Positions 23,341-36,269 of a DNA stretch of 64,000 nucleotides are shown here, in pieces. The stretch's first letter is position 1, and every line of letters begins with the position of its first letter. A model generated the notes under the pieces. The model did not search any database. It was given only the letters and a program-made list of their open reading frames with translations, and was not told the origin of the DNA. Both the position numbers and the translations under genes were made by a program. The stretch lies in the NCBI RefSeq assembly GCF_000004195.4, contig NC_030683.2:50915358-50979357 (forward strand), written 5' to 3'. Origin of the DNA: Xenopus tropicalis (lineage: Eukaryota; Chordata; Amphibia; Anura; Pipidae).

Positions 23341-23478
23341 TTAAGATGGCCAACTGCGTCAAAGTCATCTCTGGTCTGGCCAGTCCCACACACACTTTCA
23401 TCTGATTCATTAAGAATTCTAGCTGCTATCTTAAACAAACAGATAGAACTTCTTGGGCTGTTTAATCATGTATGGTAA

Positions 23479-24426
23479 GGCTAATGTCCTACAGAGAGAT
23501 TAGTCGCTGCGATTTTAAAAAAGCGAGTTCCAGTGACAAATTTCTTGTTTTGTTTCTACATAGAGAAGAATATAAATCGCCAGTACCTAAACCAACAATA
23601 CTACTTCAAATCGCTTATTGCACTGACCCTTTTCTGAGCGATTTTGCAAAGAAAGTATTGTCATTCAAAAATATTGGAATCGCTGAAAGTAAAACCCACT
23701 GAGTGGGAAGTGGCTGCAATTTCCCCATTGCACTGATTGTAATTTCTAATTGTGTGCGGGGAATATTACACCTGGATTTGCGGGGAATATGACACCTGGG
23801 GGCACATTTACTAACCCACGAACGGGTCGAAATGAGTCCGATTGCGTTTTTTTCGTAATGATCGGTATTTTGCGATTTTTTCGTATTTTTTGCGATTTTT
23901 TTCGGCGTCTTTACGAATTTTTTGTTACCAATACGATTTTTGCGTAAAAACGCGAGTTTTTCGTAGCCATTACAAACGTTGCGTAAAATCGCCCGATTTT
24001 TTCGTAGCGTTAAAACTTACGCGGAAAGTTGCGCCTTTTTCGTAGCGTTAAAACTTAAAAGGTGCGAAGTTTCGCGTAAGTTTTAACGCTACGAAAAAAG
24101 CGCAACTTTTTGCACAAGTTTTAACGCTACGAAAAAATCGCCAGATTTTACGCAACTTTCGTAATGGCTACGAAAAACTCGCGTTTTTACGCAAAAATCG
24201 TATTGGTAACGAAAAATTTGTAAAGACACCGAAAAAAACGCAAAAAATACGAAAAAGTCGCAAAATGTTCGTTTTCAAGCCGGAACTTTTCCAATTCGGG
24301 TCGGATTCGTGGGTTAGTAAATCAGCCCCCTGGATTTGTGGGAAATCGCTCTGTTGTCAGTGACTTGACACTGGAACGCACTTTTTAAAAATTGCAGCGA
24401 CTCAATCCCCCCATGGGTCATTAGCC
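23479..24426. mobile_element. MITE with GGCTAATG ends and TAA target duplication
   Basis: Ends GGCTAATG and CATTAGCC are inverted, flanked by TAA at 23476-23478 and 24427-24429. The subterminal sequence TCGCTGCGATTTT is matched by AAAATTGCAGCGA at the other end. It contains the 531-bp element at 23799-24329. Confidence 0.75.
23799..24329. mobile_element. Second copy of the 529-bp palindromic MITE
   Basis: Same ends as 3289-3817 (GGGGCACATTTACTAACCC at left, GGGTTAGTAAATCAGCCCC at right). It is flanked by CTG on both sides, a 3-bp duplication. Interior is the same TTTCGTAATGATCGG/TACGAAAAA palindrome. Confidence 0.85.
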
Positions 24427-24536
24427 TAAAGCATGCTGCAGAATAAGTAGCCCTCTAGTTTGCACTATTGTGGCTAATCTGTTGGCAATCAGCTGCCTCA
24501 GTAGCTTTTCTTTTGCTTTACAGTCATGGCCCATGC

Positions 24537-24740
24537 GGAGATTAGTCGCCCATGGTTAATCTTGGCTACTGTGGGTGACTTATCTCCCCAAAATACTGGC
24601 AATAAAGTGAATCACCGGTAAAAGGCATATGCATGGCTTCTTTTCAGAAGTAGAGCAAAACTGCCTGTCAGAGGTAACCTTGTGACTTCAGAAAAATGAA
24701 GCAGTGCATAAGGGAGGTTAATTTCAACAATATAGCAGAG
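24537..24740. mobile_element. MITE fragment (GAGATTAGTCGCCCATGG)
   Basis: GAGATTAGTCGCCCATGG followed by GGTGACTTATCTCCCC is an internal palindrome. GTGACTTCAGAAAAATGAAG further right is typical of Xenopus palindromic MITEs. The ends are not resolved. Confidence 0.55.
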
Positions 24741-25472
24741 GAAAATAATATCTATTTGAAGCATTATTTTAAAATCATTTAAAGTATCTATGAGAGCTTG
24801 GTGTATTTTTTGAGATTGGATCACTGTTAGAAGAAATAGAAATGGTGACCATTCTTCAAAAGAAAAAAAATTGGTCATATCAAAAATATTTGTGGTTTGG
24901 GTTGAAACAGCAGATATAACACGTTTATCACATGCCCTAAATTCTTGGACTCTTGCTGAGTAAAAGTACTTTACATCACATACAGGTGAGACAGACTTCA
25001 GTGAAGCATGACATATCATTGCATGGCAAACAGACATATAATTTACCTGTGTGTTACTAAAGATGCTGCAAAAGTTGGCAGCACCTGTAACTTCGCTACT
25101 TTTGGGATGTTTTTACTTAATTGGATTTGTCAGTGGAACCTTGTTATTCATTTAATATACTTTAATTACATGAAATAAAAGTTTTATCGGAAAAAAAAAA
25201 GAATTTGAATGTTAATAAATTGGCCCTTTAGTTTACTTTTATATACATTATTTCTTGCTATGTTTTTCTTTTTGCTATATTTGATGCATTGGACTTTATA
25301 GTAATAAATTAAGTTAATTTAAATTTAAAAAAAAAAAAACATGCAAATCACTAAATTATAGGTATAAGTCATATGGCAGCATACAAATAGGGCATTATAA
25401 TTTTTTCCATTCTACATAAAGGGGATATAAAACAATGCATTGGAATTGGAGAGTTTTTTTTTCTAATTTAAA

Positions 25473-25796
25473 TACAGGTATGGGACCTGTAATGCTCAGG
25501 ACCTGGGGTTTCCGGATAACAGATCTTCCCTTAAGTTGGATTCTCCATACCTTAAGTCTAATAAAACAACATTCAAACATTAAATAAACCCAATAGGATT
25601 GTTTTGCCTTCAATAAGGATTAATTATATCTTAGTTGGGATCAAGTACAAGGTACAGTTTTGTTATTATAGAGAAAAAGAAAATAATTTTTAAAAATCTC
25701 AATTATATGATTAAATGGAGTCTATGGGAGATGGCCTTTCCATATTTCGGAGCACTCTGGATATTAGGTTTCTGGATAATGGATTCTATACCTGTG
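25473..25796 (-). mobile_element. MITE (TACAGGTATGGGATCC family), copy 3
   Basis: Starts TACAGGTATGGGACCTG and ends TCTATACCTGTG. Contains ACCTTAAGTCTAATAAAAC and GTCTATGGGAGATGG. Same orientation as copy 1. Confidence 0.88.
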
Positions 25797-25801
25797 CATA
25801 C

Positions 25802-25917
25802 CAAATTTGAGATATTTAATGTTTTTATTTAAACAAGTTTTTTCATATTAATACATATGCAAATGTATTAATATGAAAAAACTTGTTTAAATAAAAAAAA
25901 TGAATATCTCAAATTTG
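25802..25917. repeat. Near-perfect 55-bp inverted repeat with 6-nt loop
   Basis: Arms 25802-25856 and 25863-25917 match at 52 of 55 positions when one is reverse-complemented (TTTCATATTAATACAT facing ATGTATTAATATGAAA). The hairpin begins 5 bp after the end of the adjacent MITE. AT-rich and non-coding. Confidence 0.93.
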
Positions 25918-26091
25918 TGAGTTTACAAACACTAAAAAAATCTTGGATTGAAACTAGCAAGCTTTTAGATGCCAAAGATTACATTTGAGTTTTGGGGTTT
26001 TTTGCACTTAATACATTTTGGGCATTCAAATTTCTGAACCATAATTTGATGGAAATAATTTGAACTCAAATGTTGATATATCACCTCCTTG

Positions 26092-26167
26092 CCTTAAAGT
26101 ATGGTGATCCAAATTATCTGCAAAACCCCAGGTCCTAAGCCTTATAATAATATATCCCATATCTGTA
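26092..26167 (+). mobile_element. 3' fragment of the TACAGGTATGGGATCC MITE family
   Basis: CCTTAAAGTATGGTGATCC and CCCCAGGTCCTAAG match the terminal ~75 bp of the family, ending CCCATATCTGTA. Confidence 0.7.
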
Positions 26168-26648
26168 TATATGTTTTTTTTTTATTTGGCAAAATTGTAT
26201 TTTTGGGTTTAGAACCACTTTAAATAGCAGGTATTGTGAAGGCTATAGTGTTAATATAGCACAGTATTAATATTCTATTGCTATGTTTGTGTAGTCAGGT
26301 TACACAATGATTACGCACTGTCAGAGAAAAAGTAATTAGCAACAGGTGTACCACCACAATTAATCCTGCCTGAAATTCAAGCTTGATTTATAAACATCCT
26401 GCTTATACTATGTTACAGCATTATGGTGTGTCATTAGTACTCTCTATAGAGTACTTCATACAGTATCAGATTAAAGTGCTTCATTACGCAAGAGTTGAAC
26501 GGGTACGATCACGCTGATAACATGTTAGGAGATCATGACCTTTCTTAGCTGAAATATTTATATTGGCCCAAGAACTTTAACATTTATCTATAACTAATAA
26601 ATTCAACTTTTATTTCTGTTAACAGTTACAAAATAACATTTTTTCTAA

Positions 26649-26831
<183 letters not shown>

Positions 26832-27445
26832 TGAGCTTTGTAGTCACAATTTTATACTTTTAAGTGTAGTGTAAACATAAGACTGTAATGGCCAACAGCA
26901 GAGGGGCTTCAAGTTGGTTGTGTGTTTACTGCAGTATTCTCCAGCAGGAGATGGTGAGAGTGATACTCTTTTTACTTGGAGCACACATACAAGCATTACA
27001 GCTAGCACACATACATCATGGTCATCACCGTCACTTGGGTGCTGTGGGAGAAAATGTATCCAACAGATAACATATATCCCAATTATTGGGATATCAAACA
27101 GTTGTATCAATAGGCTATCCATACATATTTTACCATTAAAACTTTTAACTTGAGCCACCATCTTGTGATGTTTTGTGTGGTTACTCACTGATCACCTGAC
27201 TGGAAACAATGAGCATTCTGCCTGTAAAAGGATGGAAATGTGGGTGTAAAATGCATACCTTTGTCCATTCATTTGCTGATGTAAGCAAGCATATCTGTGC
27301 CCTTTGTGTGTGAGAACATTGCTTGTTATTAACCAGAGGAATAGAACAGTTAAAATGGCAGTTTCTTTATGGGTTTATCCAGCGGTGCATAGAAAAAAAT
27401 ATTATTCAAGGAGAAGCTTTATTTACTGTATTTAAAAAAGCAGAG

Positions 27446-27590
27446 TTTAAAGGGGAACACCGCTGAAACCCAATTTAAGCTTTATATAAAGAAAGCTTAC
27501 TTTTATGTGACTTTGCAATATACATCAATTAAAAAATATGCAGCCTTTTTCATGATTTTTTATGTATTAATATTGTTTGGAACAATTACC
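27446..27590. mobile_element. TTAA-type MITE fragment just upstream of an exon
   Basis: TTTAAAGGGGAACACCG followed by AATTTAAGCTTTATATAAAG and CAATTAAAAAATATGCAG resembles the left part of a T2-type element. No right end was found before the exon at 27618. Confidence 0.5.
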
Positions 27591-27612
27591 TAATAATGTA
27601 TTTTTTCACTGA

Positions 27613-27897
<285 letters not shown>

Positions 27898-28810
27898 TGA
27901 ATGTTATACATGTACGCTGAAAGACCCTCCAAACCGCTCAACCATCACTGATCCATGGAAAACATTATTATACATGCATTTTAAAGCCATCCACAGAACA
28001 ATCATCCATCAGTAGACAATTTTCCTTATATTTATTAAAAGATGACAAGGAAAAAAAACTACCAAATATTATCCAATTACCCATTACAAGTATTTGGATT
28101 CTGAGGAATTTCCTCGGATTAATATGCATCTTACTATGGGGAGTTTGTGTTGGCATATACAAGAACTCCTGTCATAATATCATAGTTGCACTGAGGAAAA
28201 TCTCTACTGAAATGTTACCTCCATCTGTACAATAGAATGCTATAGATTGTAATGATAGTCATGTTTCCCTATAAAAAAAAAACACCCATAGATGTTGTGA
28301 TTGGGACAATATACAGTATTTCTTTACGTGTTTCACTGTTTTTTTACATGTTTAACTGTAATCACTCATAATGATCACTTTTTGTTCTGTGTGTTCATGT
28401 CAGGATACTGAACTTTCTGAAGTAATGGGTTAAAAAAGACAACTCTTACCACACAACTATGGCTAATCAAGTTTATACATCCCATTTATTTTAGGAAGTT
28501 GGCCTAATATTTATTAGGCATTAAAATGATTTTAGGGGCTGATCTTTAGGCCATCCCTATTCAGTCACTGACTACTACCATGTTCAAGTTCCAATATTGT
28601 TTTATTTTTTTAAAACTAAAATTTTATCTCACTACATTGTTTTGTGAAGGTATTGTAGATTGTTCAGTAATGTTTTGCTATTAGGACTGCATTGTTTAAG
28701 TTTCATATTTGTGTAATAACCCATAGCAACAAATCAGCAGGTAGTATTTACTAGTCAGCTCTTTGGTTGCTATGGGTTAATAGACATTTTTTTATGTTAT
28801 TAGGACAGTG

Positions 28811-29479
28811 TTAATAAAGGAGAACACCCACAAAGGAACATGGGTAAAAAATCCATGTTTTATATAATGAACTTAGTGCCAGCCGAAAGTTTAAGAATTA
28901 GAATTAGTCTTTCAAGTCTCACATGCTCAGTGTGCTCTGAGCAGCTTTTGAGAGGCTAAGCTTGGGAGTCGTAGCAAATCATAAAACAGAAAATGAGGTT
29001 CACATATAATTGGAACTAATGTTAAAGGGCTGATTTTCTAAATTATAATGCTAATTGCACTGATTTATAGCTTCCACGTAATGATAATTTGAATTAATTA
29101 CTAATCAACCTTGTATTGTGCCTTTTTATATTCTTTATATGCTTTATGTTGCAAGTAAGTCCCTAAGCTCAGTAACTGGCAGCAGCACAAAGCCAGGGGT
29201 ACTGCTACCATGAAGCGAGTTGAGAAACTCTCCTCAGGCAGCAGAGCCCCCAAATTTAATGCACTCTCTACACTAGTGATGCAGACCCCCGCCCCCAGAC
29301 CCCATCCGTCGACACCAGGGGGGTGGCATTGGAGGAGCCAAAAACACCCCTGCACAGAGTGTATACTGTGAATGAGCAAAAAAGAAATAAAAAGCTACTG
29401 GGGGCATCTTTGGATTCACAGATCCTAACTGCCATAGGGTTGTTGTTACCTTGTTTGATAAGGTTTAGTTTTTCTTTAA
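28811..29479. mobile_element. T2-type MITE with internal insertion
   Basis: Left end TTAATAAAGGAGAAC and right end GTTTAGTTTTTCTTTAA are inverted. The interior GAGCAGCTTTTGAGAGGCTA, TAATTACTAATCAACC and GCTACTGGGGGCATCTTTGG is the typical body. A degraded relative lies at 54300-54575. It carries the nested element at 29194-29352. Confidence 0.8.
29194..29352. mobile_element. hAT-like MITE nested in a T2 MITE
   Basis: Ends CAGGGGTACTG and AACACCCCTG, flanked by CACAAAGC and CACAGAGT (6 of 8 identical). It interrupts the conserved body of the host MITE between GGCAGCAG and TGTATACTGTGA. Confidence 0.6.
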
Positions 29480-29489
29480 ATGTATGATA

Positions 29490-31430
29490 AAATATGTATG
29501 GGCACATTTTAGGTGCCCTGTGTACTATACCCCTTTAGTCCTTATTTCTAAAAACAATAACTGGTTGAGGTAGCTGGAAGTTTGAGATCAGCTGGAAGGC
29601 TAAAAGCATTCATAATGAATTGTAAATATTGTTGAATATCTTGTTGATTTTTTTCACTATATTCTTAGTAAGATTGTAAGATATTTCCAAAAAATATTTT
29701 TATCATATTGCTTCACAAATATCTTTCAGTATACTATCTCTATTTAAAAATTACCTAAGCCAAGTAACAACTAAGGACTATATCTGGCTGTTAAGCACTA
29801 CTTCTTTTTTCCAGCGTCTTCAGACTTACACATTGTGAAGGTAAATCCGTAATGCACTGATTGCAATTCCCAATGAACAGCACCTTTATTAACAATTCAG
29901 AGGCTTGAATTATATGCAAAACACTTAACAAGCATGCTTTAAACCCTGCTAAAATATTTAAAACCTCACAAATCTCCCTTTCTGAAATCACAAACAAGAT
30001 TTAAATGGGAGTTGAATCATTAAAAATGTTAAATCCTTTAGCTATCATTCACTTTGCACTTTTAAAACCCATGGTTTTACATTTCTTTCCTCAGTTTAGC
30101 AATGACAGTTTCTGCACAAGAACTTAGTTTTGGACTCAACAATTAAACCATATATAAAACATTGTAATCTTTTACGTTTCTTATTTACTAAATTATATTT
30201 CAACAATCCATTAACCATTTAATTTCCATTGGAAATATTTTACAATGGTAAAACACTAGAATTATAACAAACAATTCATATATTTAATCAACAGCATAAC
30301 GAAATCTGGCCATATAGTGGTAAATATAGTGTGATTAAACGTTATAAACCCAGTTGTTATATTTGGCACTTTAGAGTCAGAATGGTCAGACCCCTTCCTA
30401 GGTATGTTCCCCAATCTATATAAGAACTCCTATCCTTTATACCCTCTAAGATCTGTTCAGTTTTGAGCCTAATTTGTTTGCATAGACATGGAAAAGGCAC
30501 AATATTTTGCTTCACAATGGCCATTTGAGAAAAAACATATTAAGCACAAGATATTAACATTTGTAGATCTATGTTGTAGCTGTCAGGAGCACTTTCTTTC
30601 TACATACAAACCTTAGTATTTTACAAACAGTAATCCACAACATATGTGAAAATATTCCAGGTAATTCCCCCTAGGTAGGTTAAACTGCCTATATTACAGA
30701 ATATGACATTGCTCTTTTTATGACCTTGCTTTCTCTATACGCAGAAGTGTTGTTCAATACCTCTGCTGTGCACCATCAGTGCACCAAACCATATGCTAAC
30801 ATGGCCTCTTGTGCTTTATTCTACAAACTATTAATCTGAAATATATCAGATATTTATTTATAAGGAGACTGAATTCATGGCCTGTTTTACTCATTTACTC
30901 TGGCTCCTGAATTCAGGGGCCACTTGGACTTAACAAAAAACTAAACAGAATAAAAAATCATGTATTATATCATTACATCCAGGTGGATATTAATCAAGCC
31001 TGTGGTGGGTAAAGTTAGAAAGTAAGTATTGCTGCATAAACAATACCTAAATGAAATATTAGCCCGGGTGTCCAAACCCCGGGCTTGTCACTACACGTGT
31101 TAACAAACAGTCCACTACAGTTATTAGGAGACTCACCGCAGTCAACGCGTGGTCCGGGTGCCTCAAGCCCCAGACCCGTAGCCCAATGGAACCAATCCAA
31201 TTTCAATTGTGTTTAGGCTTATAATGCACACCAGAAGACAATGAGATAGTAAAAGCTTTTAACCTTTATTCACATCCTAAAAGCAAGACGCCTGACACGT
31301 TTTGTGCGCATGCGCACTTAATCATAGGCATCATAGCCACTTGGAGGTAAACCATACATAAAATGGTCAAAGGTCATATAATTTGTGTAACAATTATTGG
31401 CAATGTCAGGTGTATATCTAGTGTGCCCCC
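29490..31430. other. Intronic non-coding DNA
   Basis: Mostly unique AT-rich intron. At 31.2-31.33 kb a segment with GACGCCTGACACG and GTGCGCATGCGCACTTAATC resembles a dispersed frog repeat, but its limits are unclear. Confidence 0.45.
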
Positions 31431-31445
31431 TGTAATCCTCTAGGT

Positions 31446-32634
31446 CAGTGCTGTCTAACTTCTGTGGTACCGAGGGCCGGAATTTTTCTGGCCTACATGG
31501 TGGAGGGCCGATAATTTAAGCCAGTTTTGACCACTCCCCTTTTTAAACCTCACCCACTTGAAACCACACTCCTGTTATCACATGACCATACCCATATTAA
31601 TGGTTGTAGTACAGCAAAAACCTGCCATACTCTGCCCTCCCTACCCTGCCTGTGTCTGCCATACTCTGCTTGCCCTACCCTGCCTGTGTGTGCCATACTC
31701 TGCCTGCCCTATGTTGCCTGTGTGTGCCATACTCTGCCTGCCCTATGCTGCCTTTGTGTGCTTTACTCTGCCTGCCCTATGCTGCCTGTGTGTGCCATAC
31801 TCTGCCTGCCCTACCCTGCCTGTGTGTGCCATACTCTGCCTGCCCTATGCTACCTGTGTGTGCCATACTCTACCTGCCCTGCCCTGCCTGTGTGTGCCAT
31901 ACTCTGCCTACCCTATGCTGCCTGTGTGTGCCATACTCTGCCTGCCCTTCCCTACCCTACCCAGCCTGTGTGTGCCATACTCTGCCTACCCTATGCTGCC
32001 TGTGTGTGCCATACTCTACCTGCCCTATGCTGCCTGTGTGTGCCATACTCTGCCTGCCCTGCTCTACTCTACCCTGCCTTTGTCTGTCATACTCTGTCTG
32101 CCCTACCTTGCCTGTGTGTGCCATACTCTGTCTGCCCTACCCTGCCTGTGTGTGCCATACTCTGTCTGCCCTACCATGCCTGTGTGTGCCATACTCTGTC
32201 TGCCCTACCCTGCTTGGGTGTGCCATACTTTGCCTGCCCTATGCTGCCTGTGTGTGCCATACTCTGCCCGCCCTACCCTGCCTGTGTGTGCCATACTCTG
32301 CCTGCCCTACAGTCATACAATGCTGGCACTGCTCCTACAGTCTGCTCCTGTGAACAGGAGAACAATGTGGGTGATTACAGCCTGAGTCTGAGGTGTGAAC
32401 AATGCAGGGGGTGAACAATGTAGGCTTTAAAAGGTGTGAACAACACAGGGGATTACATTTTTAAACAATGCAGGGAATTTACAGCCTGAATCTGAGGTGA
32501 GAACCATGCAGGGGGCCAGTTAATCACAGTACTGATACCATTTAAAGCTTACACAAGAGTAAGCCATCAAAGCAGCCAGACAGGTGGGGGGCCACACAGA
32601 GGGGGGGTCGCGGGCCGCCAGTTGGACTGCACTG
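31446..32634. mobile_element. hAT-type non-autonomous element carrying a 34-bp minisatellite, copy 1
   Basis: Exact 8-bp duplication CTCTAGGT at 31438-31445 and 32635-32642. Ends CAGTGCTGTCTAACTTC and GTTGGACTGCACTG are inverted. Subterminal GAGGGCCGGAAT and CGCGGGCCGCC are also shared with copy 2 at 40859-41864. No transposase. The middle is a tandem array. Confidence 0.95.
31627..32312. repeat. 34-bp minisatellite, about 20 units
   Basis: Each unit contains CCATACTCTGCCTGCCCTA and TGCCTGTGTGTG. Spacing between consecutive CCATACTC words is 34 bp, with a few units extended by ~5-12 bp. The unit has no stop in any + frame and 34 is not divisible by 3, so all three + frames stay open. This explains three overlapping 230-295-codon frames. 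Confidence 0.95.
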
Positions 32635-32910
32635 CTCTAGGTCTTGTTGTGCTGCAGCACCTAGAATTTAAACAGCTGGAGACTGTCAGTGGATAATGGG
32701 AGTTTTTGTTCAAAAATAGTTTGGAAGGCTGTAAGTTGCACATCCATATTTTTTCCTATCCTTGGTAGGTGCCCAAGATAATGCCCAGACTTTTTGCATT
32801 TTACTCATACTCAGTGCCATACCCATACACTTGCTTGTGCATACATTTTTGGTTCACATAACTCTAACTGCTCACACATTGCTCCAAAAACCTTTAAACA
32901 GCTATGTTAA

Positions 32911-33320
32911 AGGAACAGTTCTGCGTAAAAATAAACCTGGGTAAATAGATAGGCTGTGCAAAATCAAAAATGTTTCTAGTATAGTTAGCCAAAAAAAAAG
33001 TAATCTATAAAGGCTGGAGTGAGGGGATGTCTAACATAATAGCCAGAACACTACTTCCTCTTTCCAGCTATCTAACCTCTTATTTAAACAGTGACTTGAG
33101 GGGGGCACATACGACATAACTGTTTACTTGGTTTGCTTTTGATCCTTAGCATGCAGGTCAGAGTCAAAAGCAAACAGTTATGTTCCATACAGGTATTATG
33201 TTAGACATCCACACACTCCAGCCTTTATAGATTACATTTTTGACTAACTGACTATATTGAAAACATTTTTATTTTGAACAGCTTATTTATCTATTTTTAT
33301 GTTCACACTGAACTAATTTT
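32911..33320. mobile_element. Palindromic TTAA-type MITE
   Basis: TTAA (32907-32910) followed by AGGAACAGTT at the left. Arms containing GTAATCTATAAAGGCTGGAG and CCAGCCTTTATAGATTAC face each other, as do GTCTAACATAATA and TATTATGTTAGAC. The right end (TTCACACTGAAC) is degraded. Confidence 0.7.
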
Positions 33321-33895
33321 AAAACCATGAGTATCTGATCCATTTATATGATACCAGGTAAAAAAAATAGAAAAATCTGGGATTCAGCCTTAGGACCCAG
33401 AATTTGATGAAGCACTAATTGCTTCTTTCCTTTTAATTACTATTTTATATTGCTGAAGGAAATGTCACTGTATTAGGGCTCCTACACACAGATGCTTCTG
33501 TCTTCTTTCCCCTTCAATGAATCTTTTATGCTTTCCACCTGTGTTCAGCACTTGTGCCTCAGTGAGTATGAAGTCATTTGAAAGAAGGGGTTGCAGTTCT
33601 TGCTGTGCTCCCTCGCACGGGAATGCAGGAAAAATTCACTGCAGGGGAATTTTGTAAAGTACTAAACCAAGCAATTTGCAACATTTTACTCTAGTTTAGC
33701 TAACCAATCAGCCATTTGCATTTGTTATCTGCAACAGAGAATAAAAGTAAGCTATTTATTACCATCTTACTATTTATTTTGTGCAAGTAATATTACAGTA
33801 TCAAATCTGGCTCCCCCTTGAGTAAATCCTGGTCTTACCATACTAGCATGGCTTGTATCTGAATAGACAGATAGAAAGTTAACATTAGTGATGAG

Positions 33896-34212
33896 CAACT
33901 CTGTCTTGTTTCGCTTCACATAAAATTCGCCAAACGTCAAAAAATTCCAAAGAAAATTAGTGAAATCCCGGAAAATCTGCAAAATGCGTTTGTCACTCTA
34001 CTTTTTTCGCGTCTTTTTTTGTCATCCAGGTCATTTTTACACAACCATGTCTATTTTGATGGGACCACGCCCAATTAACACAAACTTGTATTGACGTGCA
34101 ACAAATTTTCCCAAGGCAAATTTTTCCGAAATTTTCCCAAAACAATTCGCCAATGGCAAAATGTGGAAATTCGCTGTGAATCCATGCCTGGTGAAAAATT
34201 CGCTCATTAATA
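33896..34212. mobile_element. hAT-type MITE (TAGTGATG ends)
   Basis: Left TAGTGATGAGCAA, right TTCGCTCATTAATA, with flanks GTTAACAT (33888-33895) and GTTACCAT (34213-34220), an 8-bp duplication with one mismatch. Same family as 14405-14624. Confidence 0.85.
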
Positions 34213-34220
34213 GTTACCAT

Positions 34221-35945
34221 GCAAGTAACTATACATGCTTTGGCTCCATATTCACCTAGAATTGAGAAGTATGGTGTTTTCTTTGTGGCTTATTTTTGAA
34301 GGTAGTGTGAAATATTCAGTATAAAAAGGATCATGCAAAATGATATTTTCTGGCATACTGGCATGTGCAATTTCTGTCATGCTTGTCATGCCACACTGCA
34401 TTGTGTATATGTTCTGTATATGTGTGGGGCACTTGATGCAAAATGTGGAGAAGGGTAACATTTTTGTAATAGATTTTTTACTATATTTTTTTGCAATGGA
34501 TCTTGTCCCTGTGGTCAGTGCCATATGCGATGGATTCTTGGCCTGCTGCTAAACGCAAAGAAGGGAGCAAAGAAAGGAGCAAATTTGGCACCGACCTGTA
34601 TACATGAGCAGGACACAATTTTACTCAATCATACTACTAATACTGATTAGAGATAATTCTCTAATAGAAAACAGCTTTAACATTGTATAACCCTTTGAAA
34701 TGTGCAAACATAAAGCTTGTTAAACAAGTCACTAAAATATTTGAATTTGAAGAGCTTTGATCACTAGAGAAGTAAAGAGATGTTTATCTGCTACAAGCTC
34801 CTATGTATGCATGGATCTAAGCAAACTGTATGGACATTTATGACCTTATTTATCATGGTTTACATAGGAAATAATTTTTCTAAGTTGTTTCATTTGAAGC
34901 AAAGCTGCAGTCCGTCCTAACCTGCTTTAGTAGCTTCTGCACGTCCTATCTTGAACAGTGGCTCAGGAATTGAAAGCTTGCTGCAGCAGATCAATTAGAT
35001 TTGCAATTCTCAAAGTGAAGCATGGTCAATTTTATTCCATATTAACCCTGATGTCAGTATTACTTTTTCAAACCACACATTTATGAAGCTTAGAGTCGCT
35101 CATGTTATCTTCTCATAAAACAGTGTTTTATGCTTAAGCCTCAAACCCAGCTGTCATCCTGCTAATTGCTAGCCAGAGTATTCTCAACATAGCATTTTGG
35201 GTAGTTATATAAGCTCACTGTTAAATATGTAGCACCAGCCAATATAGTTCTATGTAGAAATCAAACAAATCATTAACCTTCAAAAACCGTCTATATTTAC
35301 TGGTGTATGTAAAACATGTGTTTTGGAAATTAAGGGCAGAAGTGCAAGAGTTCTAAGGGGTGATCCTCATAGAACTCATGCATGAAGTTGTTATGTCAAA
35401 ATAATATATCTGCACTCTGCTCCAGTGCAGAACAAAGTGTCAGTGGGCACAGATCAGACCTGTCCCTAGAAATGAAGTGCAGCGACATGTGACAACTCTT
35501 TAAACAAGGAAATGAATATGCAAAGTATAAAAAATATAGCTGATTTTTACACTTTGCACGGTGCCTTCCTAACATTTTGTAAAAATTATTTTTAAAGGCT
35601 AACCATGCCAGGGCAATCCTTTTCCTTTTTGTGTATAGGAATGTTTTTTTATTATTACTAACAGCTGGCCAACTAGAATGAGAACTAACACAAGGGTGCT
35701 TCTAGCAGCTGATCAACACCACAGCATGGGTTAGACCAAGCACTGGCAATTTCTTTATGTGTTAACTGTAAATCATGCTGGATGCATGCCTCCACACAAA
35801 TCTTTGATCCGTGCACCCACACTTGCAACATATGTATTCAATAATTGCCCTCTTTTAAAGGGGTGTGATGGTAACCCTATGTTTTCTTGTTTTTGCTTGC
35901 CCCTGTGAAAAAGACCAGTTACTCTGAGAATAAAGAATATGTCAT
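34221..35945. other. Intronic DNA, nothing recognised
   Basis: AT-rich unique intron sequence; open frames of 60-90 codons on both strands near 34.25-34.55 kb overlap each other and have no similarity I recognise. Confidence 0.45.
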
Positions 35946-35950
35946 TACAT

Positions 35951-36260
35951 TCAGGTATATGACCCATTATCCAGAATGCTCGGGACCAAGGGTATTCCGG
36001 ATAAGGGGTCTTTCCATAATTTAGTTCTTCATCCCTTAAGTCTACTAAAAAATCAATAAAACATGAATTAAACCCAATAGGATTGTTCATATCTTAGTTG
36101 GGATCAATTACAGGGTACTGTTTTATTATTACAGAGAAAAAATAAATCCGTTTTAAAATTCTGAATTATTTGATTAAAATGGAGTCTGTGGGAGACAGGC
36201 TTTCCGTAATTCTGAGCTTTCTGAATAATGGGTTTCCGGATAAGGGATCCCATACCTGTA
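35951..36260 (-). mobile_element. MITE (TACAGGTATGGGATCC family), copy 4
   Basis: Starts TCAGGTATATGACCC and ends GGGATCCCATACCTGTA. Contains AATGCTCGGGACCAAGG and TTAAGTCTACTAAAAAATC. Same orientation as copies 1 and 3. Confidence 0.88.
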
Positions 36261-36269
36261 CTGAAATTT

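Larger units (their letters stand above)
23400..24520. mobile_element. T2-type MITE remnant hosting a nested insertion
   Basis: Left flank AGCTGCTATCTTAAACAAAC and right flank TGCACTATTGTGGCTAATC...CAGTAGC are the internal and right parts of the same TTAA family seen at 2.74-4.10 kb. They are separated by the 948-bp insertion at 23479-24426. The outer TTAA boundaries are degraded. Confidence 0.65.

Noticed and set aside
24612..25037. A 141-codon - strand frame
   Set aside because: It overlaps a palindromic MITE fragment at one end, shows no similarity I recognise, and is not flanked by splice sites or a plausible gene structure.
31627..32312. Regular repeats suggesting a CRISPR array
   Set aside because: Units are contiguous with no unique spacers, and the context is a vertebrate intron.
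31527..32414. A 295-codon open frame with Cys/Pro/Leu-rich 34-residue repeats, plus two more overlapping + frames
   Set aside because: It is the translation of a 34-bp minisatellite inside a hAT-type element. All three frames are open because the unit lacks stops and its length is not a multiple of three.
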